Below, one piece after another: positions 45,527-53,690 of a DNA stretch of 64,000 bases. Source of the stretch: a beta proteobacterium L13. GTDB lineage: Bacteria > Pseudomonadota > Gammaproteobacteria > Burkholderiales > Chromobacteriaceae. Location: assembly GCA_000335715.1 (NCBI GenBank), contig AMYZ01000019.1:22382-86381 (forward strand), in the 5' to 3' direction. The position numbers and the translations under genes were made by a program. Each line of letters opens with the position of its first letter. Position 1 is the first letter of the stretch. Below the pieces are notes generated by a model. The model had not been told where the DNA came from. It did not search any database and was given only the letters and a program-made list of their open reading frames with translations.

Positions 45527-46463
45527 CGCGCACTCCAAAACGGGCCAACGCCAGCAAAGCAGGTTCGCTGTCACCCGCCTCTACGCAGTACTCCCCCTGT
45601 GGCAGGCGCAACAGCAGGCCTGCACCGGCGCGGGATGCCTGCAACACGTGCCAGCATAAGTGGGATAAGCGCTGTTCGGGCGGCACGTTGGCCGCATAAT
45701 CGTCCCAGCTCAGGCTGGCCAGCCCGCCCGCGGCCGCCGGGCTGGCAAACTCGCGCGCCGCCAGGCTGCCGCGGCGGGCATACACGCGCCAGGCAATGCG
45801 ATGCAGGCTTTGCCCTGCTTGCCAGGGTGCCAGGCCGGCAAAGTCGTCACCACCGGCTTCGATCGCTGCCGATTCGCCATCGCCCCCATGCCAGGCCAGC
45901 TCGCGCGGGTCGGCCAGCGGCTGCGGATACACCCACAGCGCCGCCTGCAGGCGTACATGGCAAAATGCCCGCACCAGGCCTAATGGCGCCTCGGACCATA
46001 AGCGCAGCACCGGCATGGCCAGCTGCCCGCGGTAAGGCGCCGCCAGTGGCAAGGCATAGTCGCCGGGCGTGGTGCATTCTGCCAGTACGGTGTCTGCCTC
46101 ATACCAGCGCACGCGCAAGCGCCGTGGCTGGGTATCGGGCCATTGCAACTGCAAAAGAAAGCGCGCCTCGTCCCCGGCAAACACGTTGGCCGCAGCACCC
46201 GCCTGCAGCTGCAAGCCCGCCAGCTGGCGGTAGGCCAGCAGCACCGACAGCAGCATCAATGCCACGATCCAGAACGACAGCACGTAGGCCAGGCTCACCG
46301 CGTAGTTCAGCGCACCTATCCACACGGCCAGCGCCACCAGCAGCATCATGCTGCCAAAGCGCGTGGGCAGCAGGTAAATGCGCCGCTGCGTCAGCCGTGT
46401 CTGCGCCTCACGCGGGGTGTGGCGCAGCACCCACTGCTGCAGCGCCTTACGCCAGCGCCACAT
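45513..46463 (-). CDS. DUF58-family protein
   Basis: A 316-residue protein with two N-terminal membrane helices (about 33-80) and a cytoplasmic/VWA-like DUF58 region, recognised by the AGQSLHRIAWRVYARRGSLAAREF segment near 215-240. Function is unknown; relatives are always next to a MoxR ATPase. It overlaps moxR by 17 bases and the TgpA-like gene by 14, so the three are one translationally coupled unit. Recurrent-word copies at 45687 and 46185 both read Ala-Ala-Asn. Confidence 0.9.
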   Translation of the reverse strand: MWRWRKALQQWVLRHTPREAQTRLTQRRIYLLPTRFGSMMLLVALAVWIGALNYAVSLAYVLSFWIVALMLLSVLLAYRQLAGLQLQAGAAANVFAGDEARFLLQLQWPDTQPRRLRVRWYEADTVLAECTTPGDYALPLAAPYRGQLAMPVLRLWSEAPLGLVRAFCHVRLQAALWVYPQPLADPRELAWHGGDGESAAIEAGGDDFAGLAPWQAGQSLHRIAWRVYARRGSLAAREFASPAAAGGLASLSWDDYAANVPPEQRLSHLCWHVLQASRAGAGLLLRLPQGEYCVEAGDSEPALLALARFGVRDAGG

Positions 46464-47355
46464 TGCCCAGTATCCGCAGCAGCAGCGCGCTGCTGTCGCT
46501 ACCCGGCAGGCGGGGTGTCAGCCGGTGTGCCGCTACCGGTACAAACACGGCCTTGATGTCTTCCGGCAGCACATGGTCGCGGCCATCCAGCAGCGCCCAG
46601 GCGCGGGCTGCGGCCAACAAGGCCAGGCCGGCACGCGGGCTCAGCCCGTGCAAAAACAGCTCGGGCTGGCGCGTGGCCTGCAGCAGCGCCAGCACATAGC
46701 CGGCCAGTGCCGGCGACACATGCAGGCTGGCCGCCTGTTGCTGCAGCTGTAGCAAGTCTGTCGCACTCAGCGCAGCGGTCAGCTTGTGCATGACCTGGCG
46801 GCGGTCGCCACCTTGCAGCAGCTTCAACTCGGCATCGGCTGGCGGGTAGCCCAGCGAGATGCGCATCAGGAAGCGGTCCAGCTGTGACTCTGGCAGCGGG
46901 AAGGTACCGCGCTGGCCATCCGGGTTCTGTGTGGCAATCACAAAGAAGGGCTCGGGCAGCGCGTGCGTTACACCATCCGCAGAAACTTGCTGCTCTTCCA
47001 TGGCCTCCAGCAACGCGGACTGTACCTTGGGCGAGGCGCGGTTGATTTCATCGGCCAGCAGCAGCTGTGCAAACACCGGCCCGGGGCGGAACTCGAAGCG
47101 CCCTTCCCCCGGCAAAAACACGCTGCCGCCCAGCACATCAGCGGGCAGCAAGTCACTGGTGAACTGCACGCGGCGGTAGTCCAGCCCCAGTACGGCAGCC
47201 AGGCTATGCGCCAGAGTGGTTTTGCCCACGCCGGGCACATCCTCGATCAGCAGGTGGCCACCGGCCAGCAAACACGCCAGCGCCAGCCGGGTTTGCTGTG
47301 GTTTCCCCAATATCAAGGCATTAAGTTGACGATACGCAAAGGTGATGGATTGCAT
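46447..47355 (-). CDS. MoxR-family AAA+ ATPase
   Basis: A 302-residue AAA+ chaperone-like ATPase. Walker A is EDVPGVGKTTLAHSLA near residue 35, Walker B is LLADEINRASPKVQSALLEAMEE near 100, and sensor 1 is FVIATQNPDGQRGTFPLPESQLDRFLMRI. MoxR proteins help assemble or activate VWA-domain partners, here presumably the DUF58 protein encoded next. First gene of the three-gene operon, divergent from the deacetylase-like gene. Confidence 0.95.
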   Translation of the reverse strand: MQSITFAYRQLNALILGKPQQTRLALACLLAGGHLLIEDVPGVGKTTLAHSLAAVLGLDYRRVQFTSDLLPADVLGGSVFLPGEGRFEFRPGPVFAQLLLADEINRASPKVQSALLEAMEEQQVSADGVTHALPEPFFVIATQNPDGQRGTFPLPESQLDRFLMRISLGYPPADAELKLLQGGDRRQVMHKLTAALSATDLLQLQQQAASLHVSPALAGYVLALLQATRQPELFLHGLSPRAGLALLAAARAWALLDGRDHVLPEDIKAVFVPVAAHRLTPRLPGSDSSALLLRILGNVALA

Positions 47356-47432
47356 TCGGGCCTGCTTACGCGCACTATTTATTAAAAAATCATATATCCC
47401 TTTTGCCTCGGCAAAGCAATAAGGAAACGCTT

Positions 47433-48392
47433 GTGCTTAACTGGTTGAAATCTCATATCACCGGCGGCGGGCTCACCGCCTACATCACCCATAGCGACTG
47501 CCTGCAGCACAATATGGGCGTAGGTCACCCGGAATGCCCGGAACGGCTGGTAGCCATCAAAGACCAACTGATGGCGTCGCAAATTTTCGACAGCCTGCAG
47601 GAGGTCGATGCGCCACAGGTCAGCGAACAGCAGCTCGCCCGCGTGCACCCGCCACACTACGTAGAGTACATTGAAGCGTGCGCACCGTCGGTAGGCACCT
47701 TCCGCGTCGACCCGGATACTGCCATGAACCCCGGCACCCTGCCGGCGGCGCAGCGCGCGGCCGGTGCCGTGGTCAAAGCGGTAGACATGGTGATGAACAA
47801 AGAGGCACCCAATGCCTTCTGCGCCATCCGCCCGCCCGGCCACCACGCCGAAAGCAACAAGGCGATGGGCTTCTGCTTTTTCAATAATATCGCGGTGGGC
47901 ATCGCCCACGCCCTGTCGCAATACCGGCTGGAGCGCGTGGCCATCATCGACTTTGACGTGCACCACGGCAACGGCACCGAAGAAATCTTCCACGACGACC
48001 CGCGCGTGATGATGGTGTCCATCTTCCAGCACCCGTTCTACCCCTATAGCGGCGACAACCCCATGGGCAGCAATATGCACCATGTACCGATGAAGGCCGG
48101 TAGCGGCAGCCGCGAGTTCCGCGAGGCGGTGGAGTATTTGTGGCTGCCGCAGCTGCGCGAGTTCCAGCCGCAGATGATTTTCATCTCGGCCGGTTTCGAT
48201 GCCCACCGCGAAGACGATATGGGCTCGCTAGGCCTGGTAGAAGCCGACTACGAATGGGTAACACGCCAGCTGATGATGGTAGCGGCAGAATGTTGCGAGG
48301 GCCGCATCGTGTCGGCGCTGGAAGGCGGCTACGACCTGTCATCGCTGGCGCGCAGCGTGGCGGCGCATGTGAAGGTGCTGTCGGACGGCTAG
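47433..48392 (+). CDS. class II histone-deacetylase-like amidohydrolase
   Basis: A 319-residue zinc hydrolase of the arginase/deacetylase fold. Catalytic features are RPPGHHAESNKAMGFCFFNN (His pair and substrate channel), DFDVHHGNGTEEIF (zinc ligands Asp and His), ISAGFDAH (zinc ligand Asp) and EGGYDLSSLA. Bacterial relatives deacetylate polyamines or small acetylated amides or proteins; which applies here is unknown. The start is placed at GTG 47433, six bases after AAGGAA. No partner gene follows; the next 400 bases hold the inverted-repeat patch. Confidence 0.9.
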   Translation: MLNWLKSHITGGGLTAYITHSDCLQHNMGVGHPECPERLVAIKDQLMASQIFDSLQEVDAPQVSEQQLARVHPPHYVEYIEACAPSVGTFRVDPDTAMNPGTLPAAQRAAGAVVKAVDMVMNKEAPNAFCAIRPPGHHAESNKAMGFCFFNNIAVGIAHALSQYRLERVAIIDFDVHHGNGTEEIFHDDPRVMMVSIFQHPFYPYSGDNPMGSNMHHVPMKAGSGSREFREAVEYLWLPQLREFQPQMIFISAGFDAHREDDMGSLGLVEADYEWVTRQLMMVAAECCEGRIVSALEGGYDLSSLARSVAAHVKVLSDG

Positions 48393-48415
48393 CTGACCGC
48401 AGTCGTCGTCGCCAT

Positions 48416-48805
48416 GAAAAAACCGGCCACCAGGCCTAATGCCAGTCAGTTAGGCGAATATGCTTGGCAATCAAGTGGGCGAGCGTGAGTGAAGCGCCTC
48501 ATCCCGTTGGCGCGAGCCGGCCAAAGTGGTGCGCCCCAGGTTTTAAGACGCCGATTTGTTTGAGCCGCGTGACGTTAGCACGCGGCGAGTTCGGCGGCGC
48601 CTGGGGCGTGCCATTTTGGACGGGGTTTCGAGCAGCCCCGGGTTGCGGGGGAATGAAAAGGGGGCGGCAATCCGCCCCTTTCCCGTTTGCCGGGCGGAAC
48701 CGGCATCCAAATATCGTCTGCGTAGTGGACACACTAGCTCTGGTCAACGAAACAAACCTCATGCCAGTCAGCGTTAACTGACTGGCATTAGCTACCAGGC
48801 CGGTT
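48416..48805. repeat. inverted-repeat-bounded intergenic patch with phage Ash/Icd-like ORF remnant
   Basis: CTAATGCCAGTCAGTTA at 48436-48452 recurs as its exact inverse at 48775-48791, with further matching AAAAACCGGCC ends outside (48417-48428 and 48801-48812 region). Near the right end ATGCCAGTCAG and its inverse form a perfect 11-bp hairpin (48761-48788), so there are three copies of that motif. The core is unlike the flanks in composition and has several hairpins. It may be a small mobile or phage-derived patch; transcription termination for the flanking convergent genes is another role for the ends. Confidence 0.55.
48464..48781 (+). CDS. uncertain 105-aa ORF resembling phage Ash/Icd-like peptides
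   Basis: The frame reads SEAPHPVGASRPKWCAPGFK near the N-terminus, then WGVPFWTGFRAAPGCGGMKR and a segment ending near NLMPVSVN. This wording is familiar from short proteins labelled Ash family or host cell division inhibitor Icd-like in P4-type prophages and their remnants. There is no ribosome binding site I can see and no neighbouring phage gene. It may be a decayed fragment or a structured RNA whose translation happens to be open. Confidence 0.35.
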   Translation: MAIKWASVSEAPHPVGASRPKWCAPGFKTPICLSRVTLARGEFGGAWGVPFWTGFRAAPGCGGMKRGRQSAPFPFAGRNRHPNIVCVVDTLALVNETNLMPVSVN

Positions 48806-48822
48806 TTTACGTGATCGCCACG

Positions 48823-49332
48823 TCAAACTGGCGAGATCGCCCGCAGCCATTGCGGGTGGCACCAGTACACCCAGCGCTGGCGCCAGCGCGGCAGATGGTC
48901 GACAAATACGCGGCCGGCCAGGTGGTCCAGCTCGTGCTGGATGGCGGCCGCCTGGAAATCGCAGGCTGTCAGGGTAAAAGGTTGGCCGCAACGATCCAGC
49001 GCAGCCAGCTCGATGACTTCTGCGCGGGCGATGCTGGCGCGGTAGCCCGGCACACTGAGGCAGCCTTCCTTGCCGCGCACCCGGCCGCGCTGCGCCACGA
49101 TGCGCGGGTTGATCATCACCAGCGGGGCATTGCGCCCGTCGCTGACATCCACCACGGCCACGGCGAATGTTTCGCCAATCTGGTTGGCCGCCATACCCAC
49201 CCCGTTGCGGGTGGCGTACAGCGTATCCAGCAGGTCGTCCACCAGATACTGCACCGCTTGGACATCGTTTACCGGCAGGGCCTGACGGCGCAGGCTGGGG
49301 TCACTCAGGGGCAGTATCGGGCGAACGGTCAT
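48823..49332 (-). CDS. def: peptide deformylase
   Basis: A 169-residue metallohydrolase that removes the formyl group from new proteins. The three motifs are GVGMAANQIG (motif 1; usually GxGLAAxQ), EGCLSVPG (Cys ligand) and QHELDHLAG (His ligands and catalytic Glu). The C-terminus is longer than the minimal enzyme and Arg/Trp-rich. It lies 3 bases after plsY and not next to fmt, so it may be a second deformylase; that needs the rest of the genome. Recurrent words at 48981 and 49183; the latter encodes Ala-Ala-Asn inside motif 1. Confidence 0.93.
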   Translation of the reverse strand: MTVRPILPLSDPSLRRQALPVNDVQAVQYLVDDLLDTLYATRNGVGMAANQIGETFAVAVVDVSDGRNAPLVMINPRIVAQRGRVRGKEGCLSVPGYRASIARAEVIELAALDRCGQPFTLTACDFQAAAIQHELDHLAGRVFVDHLPRWRQRWVYWCHPQWLRAISPV

Positions 49333-49335
49333 GGC

Positions 49336-49968
49336 TCAGGGCTGTTTTTTGTCTCCCGGCTCGGCTTGGCCAATCTTGTCTTCCTGGCCGGTCAACAGGT
49401 TTATCAGGTTCGATTTGTGGCGGTGTACCACCAGAATCGCGATGATAATGCTGGTGCCCCAGTACACACTTTGCGGTCCGACAATAAAGAACGCATAAAC
49501 CGGCACCAGCACACAAGCCACGATGGCAGACAGCGACGAGATCTTCACCACAAAGGCCATGAACAGCCAGGTAGCCAGCGCCGCCAGCGCCAGCCAGCCA
49601 TTGAACGCTGCCAGCACGCCTACCGCGGTAGCCACGCCCTTGCCACCCTTGAAGCCGAAGAACACGGGCCACATATGGCCGGCCAGCACCGCGAGGCCTG
49701 CCATGGCGACCGCCTGCTCGCCCAGGCCGTAGGCCGGGCCGAACTGCTGTACCAATAGCACGGCCACCCAGCCTTTGACGCCATCACCCAGCAGGGTCAG
49801 TGCAGCGGCCAGCTTTTTGCCGGAACGCAGTACATTGGTGGCACCGGGGTTTTTGGAGCCGTAAGTACGCGGATCGGCCATGCCCATCAGCTTGGTAACG
49901 ATCACAGCAAAAGACAGGGAGCCAATCAGATAGGCACCCAAAATAAAGGCAAACGCTGTTGTGGTCAT
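49336..49968 (-). CDS. plsY: glycerol-3-phosphate acyltransferase PlsY
   Basis: A 210-residue inner-membrane enzyme that transfers an acyl group from acyl-phosphate to glycerol-3-phosphate, the first step of phospholipid synthesis. It has about five membrane segments and the three cytoplasmic motifs: GSKNPGATNVLRSGKK, GHMWPVFFGFKGGKGVATAVG and a C-terminal HRHKSNLINLLTGQEDK. Divergent from folB with 68 bases between. Confidence 0.96.
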   Translation of the reverse strand: MTTTAFAFILGAYLIGSLSFAVIVTKLMGMADPRTYGSKNPGATNVLRSGKKLAAALTLLGDGVKGWVAVLLVQQFGPAYGLGEQAVAMAGLAVLAGHMWPVFFGFKGGKGVATAVGVLAAFNGWLALAALATWLFMAFVVKISSLSAIVACVLVPVYAFFIVGPQSVYWGTSIIIAILVVHRHKSNLINLLTGQEDKIGQAEPGDKKQP

Positions 49969-50036
49969 GGCTTATCCACTAGAATGCAAGGCTTGGCATT
50001 TTACGGTATCGGGCAACAAACCCAAAGCCCGCAACG

Positions 50037-50396
50037 ATGGACATTATCTTTTTGCGCGAAGTGCGCGCCGACACGGTCATCGGCGTATACGACTGGGAGC
50101 GTACCGCGCCCCAGACGGTGCTGCTGGATATCGAGTACGGCATCCCCAGCGAAGTGGCCTGCCATAGCGATGATATTGGCGACACCATTCACTACGGCGA
50201 GGTGGTCGAGCGCGTGCGTGCCTCGCTGGCCGCGCAGCACTTTTTGCTGATCGAAGCGCTGGCCGAACACATTGCCAGCATCGTGCGTGACGAATTCGGC
50301 GCACCGTGGGTGCGCGTCGCCGTCACCAAGCTGAACATCCTGCCGGACGTCAAACACGTGGGCGTGATGATAGAGCGCGGCCACCGCCCGCACTAA
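50037..50396 (+). CDS. folB: dihydroneopterin aldolase FolB
   Basis: A 119-residue folate-pathway enzyme forming 6-hydroxymethyl-dihydropterin. The sequence starts MDIIFLREVRADTVIGVYDWER (active-site Glu), has DTIHYGEVVERV and the catalytic lysine in VRVAVTKLNILPDVKHVGV. Divergent from plsY, as often seen in this group. A palindromic terminator made of the recurrent word follows 18 bases after the stop. Confidence 0.95.
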   Translation: MDIIFLREVRADTVIGVYDWERTAPQTVLLDIEYGIPSEVACHSDDIGDTIHYGEVVERVRASLAAQHFLLIEALAEHIASIVRDEFGAPWVRVAVTKLNILPDVKHVGVMIERGHRPH

Positions 50397-50414
50397 GCCA
50401 GCGACCAGACAAAG

Positions 50415-50452
50415 CAATGCGGCCAACCTTTTAGCCAAGGTTGGCCGCATTG
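50415..50452. terminator. hairpin made of two inverted recurrent words, likely bidirectional terminator
   Basis: Two perfect 16-base arms (50415-50430 and 50437-50452) with a TTAGCC loop. Each arm contains TGCGGCCAACCTT. It lies between the convergent folB and globin genes. In Neisseria, inverted pairs of the uptake sequence serve as terminators in the same position. Confidence 0.75.
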
Positions 50453-50480
50453 TCGTATCGCTTACCGCGCCCGGGCCGGC

Positions 50481-50870
50481 TCAGGCGTCGTCGCGGTTAC
50501 GCATGAAATCGGCAGTATTGTAAAACGCCTCGATCAGCTTGGCTTTCAGCCAGTCTTCGCACACCAGCTCGTTCACCGCCTGCGTCATGCACTGCATCCA
50601 CTGGTCGCGCGCTACGCTATCCACGGCAAACGGCATATGGCGCATGCGCAAGCGCGGGTGGCCAAAGGTGTCCATGAACAGCGGCGGGCCACCCAGCCAG
50701 CCGGACAGGAACATGTACAGCTTTTCGCGCGAGCCGGCCAGGTCGGCCGGGTGCATATCGCGCAGGCTTTTCACCGACGGGTCGGTATCCATGATGTCGT
50801 AGAAGCGGTCGGTCAGCCAGCGCACCACGCCAGCGCCACCCAGCAGCTCGTAAGGGGTCATTTCCTGCAT
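50481..50870 (-). CDS. truncated (group II) haemoglobin
   Basis: A 129-residue 2-over-2 globin. The start MTPYELLGGAGVVRWLTDRFYDIM and the distal/proximal region FGHPRLRMRHMPF (proximal His) with a Trp in the next helix (ARDQWMQCM) are typical of the TrbO-like group, which bind O2, NO or peroxide ligands. The start at 50870 follows GGAAACC. It is a single-gene unit; a recurrent word lies upstream at 50915. Confidence 0.9.
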   Translation of the reverse strand: MQEMTPYELLGGAGVVRWLTDRFYDIMDTDPSVKSLRDMHPADLAGSREKLYMFLSGWLGGPPLFMDTFGHPRLRMRHMPFAVDSVARDQWMQCMTQAVNELVCEDWLKAKLIEAFYNTADFMRNRDDA

Positions 50871-50969
50871 GATGGTTTCCTGCAAAACAAGGGCTGCATG
50901 GTAGCACGCCGTACGCGGCCAACCCTGCCCCACATCAATAAAACCGGCATGGCCAGGCCGCGCTGCGCG

Positions 50970-52226
50970 CTAGCCGTGCAAAAACGGAAACGCGATCTGC
51001 GGCGCCTGCCCGCTCATCAGCCCGGCCAGCGCACGGCCAGAGCCCGGCCCCTCGGTCCAGCCCAAGGTGCCGTGGCCGGTATTGAGCCACAAATTGCTGT
51101 AACGATAGCGGCCAATCAGCGGCACATTACCGGGCGAAGCCGGGCGCAGGCCGGTCCAGAACTGCGCGGCGTCCCAGTGGCAGGCGTCGGGGAACAGCTG
51201 CTGCGTGCGGCGCACCAGCGCAGCGCAGCGCACCGGGTTCAGGTGGCTGCTGTAGCCGGACAGCTCGGCGGTACCAGCCACCCTTAGCGTGTCACCCAGG
51301 CGCGAGAACACCAGCTTGTGCGACTCGTCGGTAATGCTCACCTGCGGCGCCAGGGCGGCATTGACCAGCGGCAAGGTCGCCGAATACCCCTTGGCCGGAT
51401 ACACCTCAATGCGGTGGCCAAGCTGTGCCAGCAACAGCGGGCTATGGCTGCCCAGCGCCAGCACGTAGGCGTCGGCCTGTACTGTATCAAAGCGGCCATC
51501 CGCGCCGGTAACCGACACCCCCGCAATGCGCCCGCCCTGCGGCTGCAGCGCATTGATGCGCGTGTGCCAGGCAAACTGCACGCCCGCGTCGGCGCAGGCC
51601 GCCGCCAGCTGGCAGGTAAACTGGTGCACGTCGCCGGATTCATCGCTCTCGCACCAGGTAGCGGCCAACAGCTGCGGGGCGATGGCCGCCAGCGCCGGCT
51701 CGCGCGCCACCGCGTCGTCTACCGATACCACGCGGCGCGTCACACCCTCGGCCGCCAGCAGCTGGCAGGCAGCCAGTGCGTGCTCTACCTCCTGGCGCTG
51801 GAACAGCAGCGCCAGAATGCCTTGCTGGCGGTGCGCATACTGTAGTGGCAGCTGCTGGCGCAGCTGGGCGAAGGTCTGCTGGCTGTAACGCCCTAGCGCT
51901 ACCATATGGCGCAGGTTGGCCGCATGGCGCCCTGGCAGGCATTCGCGCAAGAACTGCAGCGCCCAGCGCCACTGCGCCGGGTCCAGATGCGGGCGAAACC
52001 ACAGCGGGGCGTCCTCGCGCAGCATCCAGCGCAACACGCGCCACGGGGTAGACGGGTGCGCCCACGGCTCGGACTGGCTCACCGAAATCTGCCCGCCATT
52101 GGCAAAGCTGGTCTCGCGGGCCGGCCCGCTGGCACGGTCTACCACCACGACTTCATGCCCTGCCTGGCGCAAAAACCACGCGGTGGAAATGCCGATAATG
52201 CCGGCACCCAGTATGGCAACCTTCAT
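50970..52226 (-). CDS. dadA: D-amino acid dehydrogenase (DadA-type FAD oxidoreductase)
   Basis: A 418-residue flavoprotein that oxidises D-amino acids and feeds electrons to the respiratory chain. The Rossmann start MKVAILGAGIIGISTAWFL binds FAD; SFANGGQISVSQSEPWAHPSTP and the C-terminal FWTGLRPASPGNVPLIG and NTGHGTLGWTEGPGSG are family regions. No alanine racemase gene is adjacent. Start at 52226 is the conserved MKV. Recurrent words at 51661 and 51915. Confidence 0.93.
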   Translation of the reverse strand: MKVAILGAGIIGISTAWFLRQAGHEVVVVDRASGPARETSFANGGQISVSQSEPWAHPSTPWRVLRWMLREDAPLWFRPHLDPAQWRWALQFLRECLPGRHAANLRHMVALGRYSQQTFAQLRQQLPLQYAHRQQGILALLFQRQEVEHALAACQLLAAEGVTRRVVSVDDAVAREPALAAIAPQLLAATWCESDESGDVHQFTCQLAAACADAGVQFAWHTRINALQPQGGRIAGVSVTGADGRFDTVQADAYVLALGSHSPLLLAQLGHRIEVYPAKGYSATLPLVNAALAPQVSITDESHKLVFSRLGDTLRVAGTAELSGYSSHLNPVRCAALVRRTQQLFPDACHWDAAQFWTGLRPASPGNVPLIGRYRYSNLWLNTGHGTLGWTEGPGSGRALAGLMSGQAPQIAFPFLHG

Positions 52227-52322
52227 CTCACCCCCTTGGCACACAAGAAAAAAGGCCCACAAGGGGCCTCGCCGGCAAGCATGGTAAAACGATGCAGGCA
52301 GCATGCCAAGCTGCCGTAAACG

Positions 52323-53180
52323 TCAAGGTTTGCGGCGTGCCAGCTCGTATACCGTCTTGCCACGCAGGGCAAAATAGTCCGAGGCGAAATAGAAGTTTTC
52401 CGAGTGGCCGACAAACAGCAGACCGTGCGGCTTGATCAGCGGGTGAAACTTCTTGAGCACCGCAAACTGGGTGTCGCGATCGAAGTAGATCATCACGTTG
52501 CGGCAGAACAGCGCGTCGAACTGTTTGCGCATCGGCCAGTTGTTATGCACCAGGTTCAGCTGGCTGAAAGTAATCATGCTGCGCAGCTGCGCCTTGGCCT
52601 GATAGTTGCCATCCGGCAGCTTGTCAAAGTAGCGCGCGGCGTAACCGGCTGGCAGCTTGGTGATTTTGTCTGCGCTGTAAATGCCCTTGCGGCCAACCTC
52701 CAGCACGCTGGTATCCAGATCGGTGGCCAGAATATTGATATTGCCGCGCCCGCCCAGCGCCTCCAATGCCGTCATGGCGATGGAGTACGGCTCTTCACCG
52801 GTAGACGAGGCCGCGCACCAGATGCTGATCTCCTGCCCTGCCGGCAGCGTTTTCAGGTAGTCGGCCAGCATGTGGAAATGGTGTTCTTCGCGGAAGAAGA
52901 ACGTCAGGTTGGTGGTGAGCGCATTAACGAATAACTCGAACTCGCGCTTGCCCCCTGCACTTTGCAAAAAGTCGACGTATGCGGCAAAACCATCCAGCTT
53001 CAGCTCGCGGATGCGGCGCACCAGGCGGCCGTATACCATGTCTTTCTTGGTGGGGTTCAGCGAGATGCCCGCTTCCTTGTAAATCAGCTGCCGTACACGT
53101 TCGAAATCCTGTTCACTGAACGCAAACTCGCGGGTGAACTCCACCTTGGGCAAGATGATGGGCGGAATCTTGTTATGCAT
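52323..53180 (-). CDS. CheR-type chemoreceptor methyltransferase
   Basis: A 285-residue SAM-dependent methyltransferase for glutamates of chemoreceptors. The N-terminal helical domain (EFAFSEQDFERVRQLIYKEAGISL) precedes the catalytic domain with FFREEHHF, IWCAASSTGEEPYSIAM (SAM motif), LATDLDTSVLEVGRKGIY and DALFCRNVMIYFDRDTQ. No chemotaxis genes are adjacent, so it may methylate a receptor encoded elsewhere or belong to an alternative system. Start at 53180 follows GAGAAAC; recurrent word at 52689. Confidence 0.92.
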   Translation of the reverse strand: MHNKIPPIILPKVEFTREFAFSEQDFERVRQLIYKEAGISLNPTKKDMVYGRLVRRIRELKLDGFAAYVDFLQSAGGKREFELFVNALTTNLTFFFREEHHFHMLADYLKTLPAGQEISIWCAASSTGEEPYSIAMTALEALGGRGNINILATDLDTSVLEVGRKGIYSADKITKLPAGYAARYFDKLPDGNYQAKAQLRSMITFSQLNLVHNNWPMRKQFDALFCRNVMIYFDRDTQFAVLKKFHPLIKPHGLLFVGHSENFYFASDYFALRGKTVYELARRKP

Positions 53181-53200
53181 GATGTTTCTCCGCAAAAGCA

Positions 53201-53223
53201 AAACCCGGGAAAAACCCGGGTTT
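53201..53223 (-). terminator. erpA terminator
   Basis: Perfect 9-base-pair stem (53201-53209 with 53215-53223); on the minus strand it is followed by TTTTGCTTTT. It lies between erpA and cheR. Confidence 0.75.
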
Positions 53224-53245
53224 GTGCATGAGGCAACGCTCGGGT

Positions 53246-53596
53246 TTACACCGAAAAGGACGAGCCGCAACCACAAGTGGTTTGTGCATTCGGGTTGCGA
53301 ATCACAAACTGGGAACCTTCCAGGCTTTCCTGGTAGTCGATCTCTGCACCTACCAGATACTGGTAGCTCATCGGGTCTACCAGGAAGGTTACGCCAGCAC
53401 GCTCAATAGCGGTATCGTCTTCATTGGCGATTTCGTCAAATGTAAAACCGTACTGGAAGCCGGAGCAGCCGCCGCCGGTAACGAAAACGCGCAGTTTCAG
53501 GTCCGGGTTGCCTTCTTCGGCCACCAGGTCACGCACCTTGTCGCAAGCGCTGTCGGTAAAGTTGATCGGGGACGGGGTTTCGGTAGCAGCAGTCAT
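53246..53596 (-). CDS. erpA: iron-sulfur cluster insertion protein ErpA
   Basis: A 116-residue A-type Fe-S carrier. The three cluster cysteines are in [11 protein letters not shown] and [11 protein letters not shown] near the C-terminus. It delivers clusters to apo-enzymes, for example in isoprenoid synthesis and respiration. Start at 53596 gives the normal family length. An IscR-like dyad lies about 47-67 bases upstream. Confidence 0.95.
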   Translation of the reverse strand: MTAATETPSPINFTDSACDKVRDLVAEEGNPDLKLRVFVTGGGCSGFQYGFTFDEIANEDDTAIERAGVTFLVDPMSYQYLVGAEIDYQESLEGSQFVIRNPNAQTTCGCGSSFSV

Positions 53597-53642
53597 CTCA
53601 CAAGCCTTTCGGTACAAGGACGGGCCGCGCCAGCGGCCCTTC

Positions 53643-53663
53643 ATCCTACTATTTTAGTAGGAT
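53643..53663. promoter_or_regulatory. IscR/Rrf2-like dyad or hairpin upstream of erpA
   Basis: ATCCTACTA-TTT-TAGTAGGAT is a perfect 9-base dyad. The core CTATTTTAG fits the centre of the IscR type 1 site (CTRWWWYAG), with partial matches outside it (right side TAGGATAT). IscR controls erpA in E. coli. On the minus strand TAAAAT in its centre could be a -10 element. A stem-loop at the argC end is the alternative reading. Confidence 0.45.
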
Positions 53664-53690
53664 ATTGGGCCGGCTGGCGAGTTTTCAACA

